In this document: piece by piece, positions 60,339 to 64,000 of the stretch
Layout: each line of letters starts with the position of its first letter
Numbering within the stretch: position 1 is the stretch's first letter
NCBI GenBank assembly: GCA_963726575.1
Contig: CAVSCR010000005.1
Location: 930,001 to 994,000 of the forward strand
Direction: 5' to 3'
Source of the DNA: CAVSCR01 sp963726575
Lineage (GTDB): Bacteria > Actinomycetota > Actinomycetes > JAHEKZ01
Length of the DNA stretch: 64,000 bases
Notes under the pieces: generated by a model
Databases searched by the model: none
Told to the model about the DNA's origin: nothing
What the model saw: only the letters and a program-made list of their open reading frames with translations
Position numbers and translations under genes: made by a program

Positions 60339-61315
60339 GGCGAGGCCGACGTGGTGGGCGTCGCGCCGGGGCTGAGCGTCGCGCCGGGGCTGAGCGTCGA
60401 ACCCGGGGACGCCGTCGAACCCGGGGACGCCGTCGAACCCGGAGACAGCGTCGACGAGGGCGACGGAACCGGCGGCAGCACCGAGTCGCGCGGGTTCGTG
60501 CGCGGTGGCTGCACCACGATGCCGACCAGGTCGAGTGAGGTGAAGTTCACGTACGGCTCCAGGTAGGCGGTGCGGCTGAGCGCACCAGGGGTCGGCTTGA
60601 CCTGCGTCACCACCCCGATCGGCACGCCGGGCACGAAGGGCCGGCCGCCGTTGATGCCGAGTGTCACCACCTGGTCACCGGCCACCAGCTGCGCCTGCTG
60701 GTTGAAGACCTCGAGCTCGACAGGCGCACGCCCGTGACCCTGGACGTTGCCGATCTCCCCGCTCCCGGCCATGCGAGCTCCGGCGTCGAACTGCGGGTCG
60801 ATCATCAACAAGACGGTGCACGTCGCCGGGCCAACACTGATCACGCGTCCGACGAGACCGTCGCCGTTGAGCACCGTCATGTCCGCGCGGATCCCGTCCC
60901 GCGTACCGGCATCGACCGTCGCCGTCCAGGCGAACCCCTGCGCGCTGCTGAGTGCGACGACCTGCGCCGGCACGATGCGGTACTGACCGAGTCCGGCGAG
61001 GTGGAGCAGCTGATCGAGCTCCTGCGCCCGGCGGCGGTCTATGTCGGTGCTGTCGACGAGCTGGCGCAAGCGCTGGTTGTCGGCCTCGAGGGCGGCGATC
61101 TTGTCGGCGTTGCTGGAGATGTTGGTCAGTCCGTCGATGAAGTCGGTGATCGGCCGCACCACCGCCGCAGCAGCCCGCTCCACCGGCCCGAACACCCGTT
61201 GCCCGAACCCGCGAAGGCCAGAACCCGATCCGCCGCGAATGTCCAGCGTGATCAAGGTGAAGGCCGTGAGCAACAACAAGGCGAGGACCACGCGCGTGCG
61301 GCGGTTGTCCCTCAT
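60335..61315 (-). CDS. mreC: Rod shape-determining protein MreC
   Basis: The 326-residue bitopic protein has an N-terminal membrane helix (RVVLALLLLTAFTLITLDI), a coiled coil (ADKIAALEADNQRLRQLVDS) and the MreC beta domain (ATVDAGTRDGIRADMTVLNGDGLVGRVISV). It ends in a Ser/Pro/Gly/Thr tail coded by an 18-bp tandem repeat. It organises PBP2 and RodA outside the membrane. Confidence 0.94.
   Translation of the reverse strand: MRDNRRTRVVLALLLLTAFTLITLDIRGGSGSGLRGFGQRVFGPVERAAAAVVRPITDFIDGLTNISSNADKIAALEADNQRLRQLVDSTDIDRRRAQELDQLLHLAGLGQYRIVPAQVVALSSAQGFAWTATVDAGTRDGIRADMTVLNGDGLVGRVISVGPATCTVLLMIDPQFDAGARMAGSGEIGNVQGHGRAPVELEVFNQQAQLVAGDQVVTLGINGGRPFVPGVPIGVVTQVKPTPGALSRTAYLEPYVNFTSLDLVGIVVQPPRTNPRDSVLPPVPSPSSTLSPGSTASPGSTASPGSTLSPGATLSPGATPTTSASP
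60363..60452 (-). repeat. 5 x 18-bp tandem repeat in mreC tail
   Basis: Two copies of gcgccggggctgagcgtc are followed by two of gaacccggggacgccgtc and one of gaacccggagacagcgtc. Each encodes a six-residue TxSPGx unit. The exact copies suggest recent expansion; length may vary between strains. Confidence 0.8.
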
Positions 61316-61387
61316 GTGGTCACCATGCGTGTGCCGAGACGGGTGGGACGAGCGACCGGGTGGCCCGACGCTCGCAGCCCCGACGCG

Positions 61388-62416
61388 TCAGTGGCGGGGC
61401 TCGGAGTACAGGACCTGCTGCAGTGCCTCGAACTCCTCGACACACTTGCCCGAGCCCATCGCCACGGAGTCCAAGGGCGAGTCGGCGATCAGGATGGGCA
61501 TGCCCGTCTCGTGCTTCAGCCGCTCGTCGAGACCCTTCAGCAGCGCACCACCACCGGTGAGAACGATGCCGCGGTCCATGATGTCGCCGGACAGCTCAGG
61601 CGGGCACTTGTCCAGGGTGGTCTTCACGGCGTCGACGATCTGGTTGACCGGCTCTTCGAGCGCCTTGCGGATCTCCTCGGCACTGACCACGATCGTCTTG
61701 GGGAGTCCGGACACGAGGTCGCGTCCACGGATCTCGGCGTGCGGCTCGTCAGGCGCGGGGAAGGCCGAGCCGATCGCGCACTTGATCTCTTCTGCCGTGC
61801 GCTCGCCCAACATGAGCGAGTACTCCTTCTTCACGTACTGGATGATCGCGTTGTCGAGTTCGTCACCGCCGACTCGGATGCTCTGCGCCGTGACGATGCC
61901 GCCGAGGGAGATCACCGCCACCTCGGTGGTGCCGCCACCGATGTCGACGACCATGTTGCCGGTCGGCTCGTGCACCGGAAGCCCCGCGCCGATGGCGGCC
62001 GCCATGGGCTCCTCGATGATGTAGACCTTGCGCGCTCCCGCGGCGTAGCCGGCGTCCTTGACGGCGCGCTGTTCCACACCGGTGATGCCGCTGGGCACGC
62101 ACACGACGATGCGCGGCTTCGCCAGGTGGCGGCGCTTGTGCACCTTCTGGATGAAGTAGCGCAGCATCCGCTCGGTGGTGTCGAAGTCCGCGATGACCCC
62201 GTCCTTGAGCGGCCGGATCGCGACGATGTTGCCGGGCGTACGGCCGATCATCTTCTTTGCCTCGACGCCCACCGCCAGAATGCCGCCGGTGTTCTGGTTG
62301 ATCGCCACCACCGAGGGCTCGTTCAGGACGATCCCGCGACCGCGCACATAGACCAAGGTGTTGGCGGTGCCCAGGTCGACGGCCATGTCACGGCCGATGA
62401 ACGACATGTTGCTCAT
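61388..62416 (-). CDS. mreB: Rod shape-determining actin MreB
   Basis: The 342-residue protein has the actin-fold motifs: DMAVDLGTANTLVYVRGRGIVL (phosphate 1), VVDIGGGTTEVAVISLGGIV (phosphate 2) and GIVLTGGGALLKGLDERL (adenosine). It polymerises under the membrane to guide lateral wall synthesis. It is the promoter-proximal gene of the shape operon. Confidence 0.97.
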   Translation of the reverse strand: MSNMSFIGRDMAVDLGTANTLVYVRGRGIVLNEPSVVAINQNTGGILAVGVEAKKMIGRTPGNIVAIRPLKDGVIADFDTTERMLRYFIQKVHKRRHLAKPRIVVCVPSGITGVEQRAVKDAGYAAGARKVYIIEEPMAAAIGAGLPVHEPTGNMVVDIGGGTTEVAVISLGGIVTAQSIRVGGDELDNAIIQYVKKEYSLMLGERTAEEIKCAIGSAFPAPDEPHAEIRGRDLVSGLPKTIVVSAEEIRKALEEPVNQIVDAVKTTLDKCPPELSGDIMDRGIVLTGGGALLKGLDERLKHETGMPILIADSPLDSVAMGSGKCVEEFEALQQVLYSEPRH

Positions 62417-62546
62417 GAGGGGAGACGGCCTTCCGGACGACAGGGGAAGTCGGAACCCGGCGATTGTAGCGGGGGCCGACGCCCGGCCGATAAGTCATGA
62501 TCGAACTCGTCGAGGCATCGACGGTGCCGGTCGCCCCCGGTCGAGG

Positions 62547-62957
62547 TCAGTTCAGAGCGGGGAAGAACAGCGCGATCTCGCGGACTGCGGAGGCCGGTGA
62601 GTCCGAGCCGTGAACGACGTTCTCCCCCATCTCCGTGGCGAGATCGCCACGGATGGTGCCGGGAAGGGCCTTGACCGGATCAGTGGCTCCCATCATCGTG
62701 CGCCAGGCCTCGATCACACCCGGTCCTTCGGCCACGGCCGCGACCAGCGGTGCGGACGTGATGAAGGTCACCAGCCCCTCGAAGAACGGTTTGCCCTCGT
62801 GCTCGGCGTAGTGCGCCCGCGCGACCTCGACGCTGAGCTGCTGCAGCTCGACCGCGACGAGCCGGTAGCCCTTGCGCTCCAGGCGACCCAGGGACTCCCC
62901 CACCAGGCCTCGGGCGACGCCGTCGGGCTTGACCAGCACCAAAGTGCGCTCGCTCAC
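62547..62957 (-). CDS. ndk: Nucleoside diphosphate kinase
   Basis: The 136-residue protein begins (M)SERTLVLVKPDGVARGLVGE and has the catalytic His in ENVVHGSDSPASA. It balances NTP pools. The GTG at 62957 gives the normal family length and has AGAGG upstream; an ATG at 62975 would add six residues. Confidence 0.96.
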   Translation of the reverse strand: MSERTLVLVKPDGVARGLVGESLGRLERKGYRLVAVELQQLSVEVARAHYAEHEGKPFFEGLVTFITSAPLVAAVAEGPGVIEAWRTMMGATDPVKALPGTIRGDLATEMGENVVHGSDSPASAVREIALFFPALN

Positions 62958-63012
62958 GTGACTCGCCTCTCTCATCCCGCCGATCGGCACCTGCCGGCAT
63001 TGCCGGCGAAGC

Positions 63013-63357
63013 CTAGTGCGGACTCTCCGAGGACTCTGACCAACCTGCCCGCACCACTTCGGCACGACGGCCGAAGTAGAGGGCCGCGGCCCACAACAAC
63101 GCGAAGACGCCGCCGATGAAGAACATCGAAGGGACCACGAGGCCACTCCCCACCACGAGCACCTGGTCGCACCAACCCAGCACGTAGCCGAACGGGCGGC
63201 GCAACAGTCCCGCCGTGACCAGCAGGGCCAACATCAGCGCAAGCCCAACCGGAACAGCCACGTTCGCGTCGACGTCAGACACCGTCACGGCCACCGGGAT
63301 CGCCAGCATGACGACAATCGCCTCGAACAGCAGAACCGCGGCTGCGATCCCTCTCAC
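63013..63357 (-). CDS. DUF4233 membrane protein
   Basis: The 114-residue protein has four hydrophobic segments and the DUF4233 pattern (RGIAAAVLLFEAIVVMLAIPVA; LVTAGLLRRPFGYVLGWCDQVLVV). The family is found next to folC across Actinomycetota; function unknown. It overlaps folC by 4 bases. Confidence 0.9.
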   Translation of the reverse strand: MRGIAAAVLLFEAIVVMLAIPVAVTVSDVDANVAVPVGLALMLALLVTAGLLRRPFGYVLGWCDQVLVVGSGLVVPSMFFIGGVFALLWAAALYFGRRAEVVRAGWSESSESPH

Positions 63358-64000
63358 GATCGGCCGAACAGGCGGGTGGCGTCGCCGGCGAGGGTGACCG
63401 AACCGGTGATGAGGACACCGGTTCCCGACAATCCGTACGCCTCCGCAACCGCAACCGCTTCGTCGATGGCGGTGGCCAGATCCGGCGCCACCGTCACTCG
63501 ATCGAGCCCGAATACGTCGACCGCCACCCGCGCGAGGCGGTCGGGGTCCACCGCGCGCGGCGACGACGACCTCGTGACGACCACCTCGGCGAGAACGGGC
63601 TCGAGGGCAGCGAGGATCCCGGCAACATCCTTGTCCGCGAGAACACCCACGACCCCGACCAGCCGCTCGAAGTCGAACGAGTCGGCCACCGCATCAGCCA
63701 GGCTCTGAGCTCCGGCCACGTTGTGGGCCGCATCGACCAGCACAGTCGGCGAGCGGCGGAGCACCTCCAGCCGGCCCGGCGACGACGCACGGCCGAACGC
63801 CGTGCGGACAACGTCCACGTCGAGCCGCTCACGACCACCACCGAGGAACGCCTCCACTGCCGCCAGGGCAACTGAGGCGTTGTGCGCCTGGTGTTCCCCA
63901 TGCAGGGGAAGGAAGATGTCGTCGTAGTCGCCGGCCATTCCCCGCAGCGTGAGCAGCTGCCCGCCGACTGCGACCCGTCGATCCAGGACTCCGAACTCCA
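63354..64000 (-). CDS. folC: Folylpolyglutamate/dihydrofolate synthase, C-terminal part (runs off window)
   Basis: The 215 codons in the window are the C-terminal half of FolC: HGEHQAHNASVALAAVEAFLGGG (Mur-ligase middle domain end), VLVDAAHNVAGAQSLADAV and the ligase C-domain VVTRSSSPRAVDPDRLA. The frame stays open to base 64000 (upstream residues EFGVLDRRVAVGG...), so the start and ATP site lie beyond the edge. It adds glutamates to folates. Confidence 0.92.
   Translation of the reverse strand, partial: EFGVLDRRVAVGGQLLTLRGMAGDYDDIFLPLHGEHQAHNASVALAAVEAFLGGGRERLDVDVVRTAFGRASSPGRLEVLRRSPTVLVDAAHNVAGAQSLADAVADSFDFERLVGVVGVLADKDVAGILAALEPVLAEVVVTRSSSPRAVDPDRLARVAVDVFGLDRVTVAPDLATAIDEAVAVAEAYGLSGTGVLITGSVTLAGDATRLFGRS

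Overview
The window is chromosomal DNA of a high-GC Gram-positive bacterium (Actinomycetota). The evidence is the GC-rich coding with many GTG starts, the order nadD-proA-proB-obg-rpmA-rplU-rne, a DUF4233 gene beside folC, and SigE-type ECF and LytR-CpsA-Psr genes. A complete mreB-mreC-mreD-mrdA-rodA set points to a rod-shaped organism with lateral-wall MreB growth, unlike mycobacteria and corynebacteria. I do not assign a genus. No prophage or CRISPR array was seen.

Layout. 1-3.5 kb: a partial MOSC gene, lepA, rpsT and holA. 3.5-14.2 kb: an accessory block between holA and comEC, which are usually neighbours in this phylum. It holds a class II glutamine amidotransferase, a GNAT, a Tat-exported agmatine-deiminase-like lipoprotein, an ECF sigma factor with an anti-sigma-like membrane protein and a lipoprotein sharing its ectodomain, an IS30 remnant, a polytopic glycosyltransferase, a DUF2127 protein, a lipoprotein and a secreted phosphoesterase. 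14.2-21.5 kb: the core block comEC-comEA-plsY-degV-leuS, with comEA frameshifted and leuS preceded by a leader peptide and attenuator. 21.7-27.1 kb: a frameshifted lamin-tail/CotH secreted protein, a membrane diguanylate cyclase and a frameshifted AAC(2')-like acetyltransferase.

27.1-42.6 kb is the most interesting region: a divergent bacterial microcompartment (BMC) island. The rightward operon encodes a class III PLP enzyme, an acylating aldehyde dehydrogenase with a C-terminal encapsulation helix, shell proteins (two BMC-T, one BMC-H, one BMC-P), an unknown BMC-associated protein, an aminoglycoside-phosphotransferase-fold kinase, an SDR dehydrogenase and a HutC-type GntR regulator. This is the gene set of the Rhodococcus/Mycobacterium microcompartment (RMM) linked to 1-amino-2-propanol use. 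The leftward operon encodes an amino-acid/amine permease, an acetamidase/formamidase, a B12-dependent diol dehydratase with large and medium subunits fused, its small subunit, and a large-subunit reactivase. The inferred logic is that aminopropanol (kinase plus phospho-lyase) and 1,2-diols (dehydratase) both yield propionaldehyde, which the shell-enclosed dehydrogenase turns into propionyl-CoA. Related 41-nt direct repeats with hairpin ends lie at both edges, the right one beside tRNA-Ala.

42.6-64 kb is core chromosome on the minus strand, apparently uninterrupted: tRNA-Ala, histidine phosphatase, rsfS, LCP protein, nadD, a 48-residue membrane peptide, proA, proB, obg, rpmA, rplU, rne, a DUF2344 protein, a radical SAM protein, rodA, mrdA, mreD, mreC, mreB, ndk, DUF4233 and partial folC.

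Three genes (comEA, the CotH protein, the AAC(2') homologue) each carry one single-base frameshift between otherwise well-conserved halves, so either recent decay or residual assembly indels should be considered.
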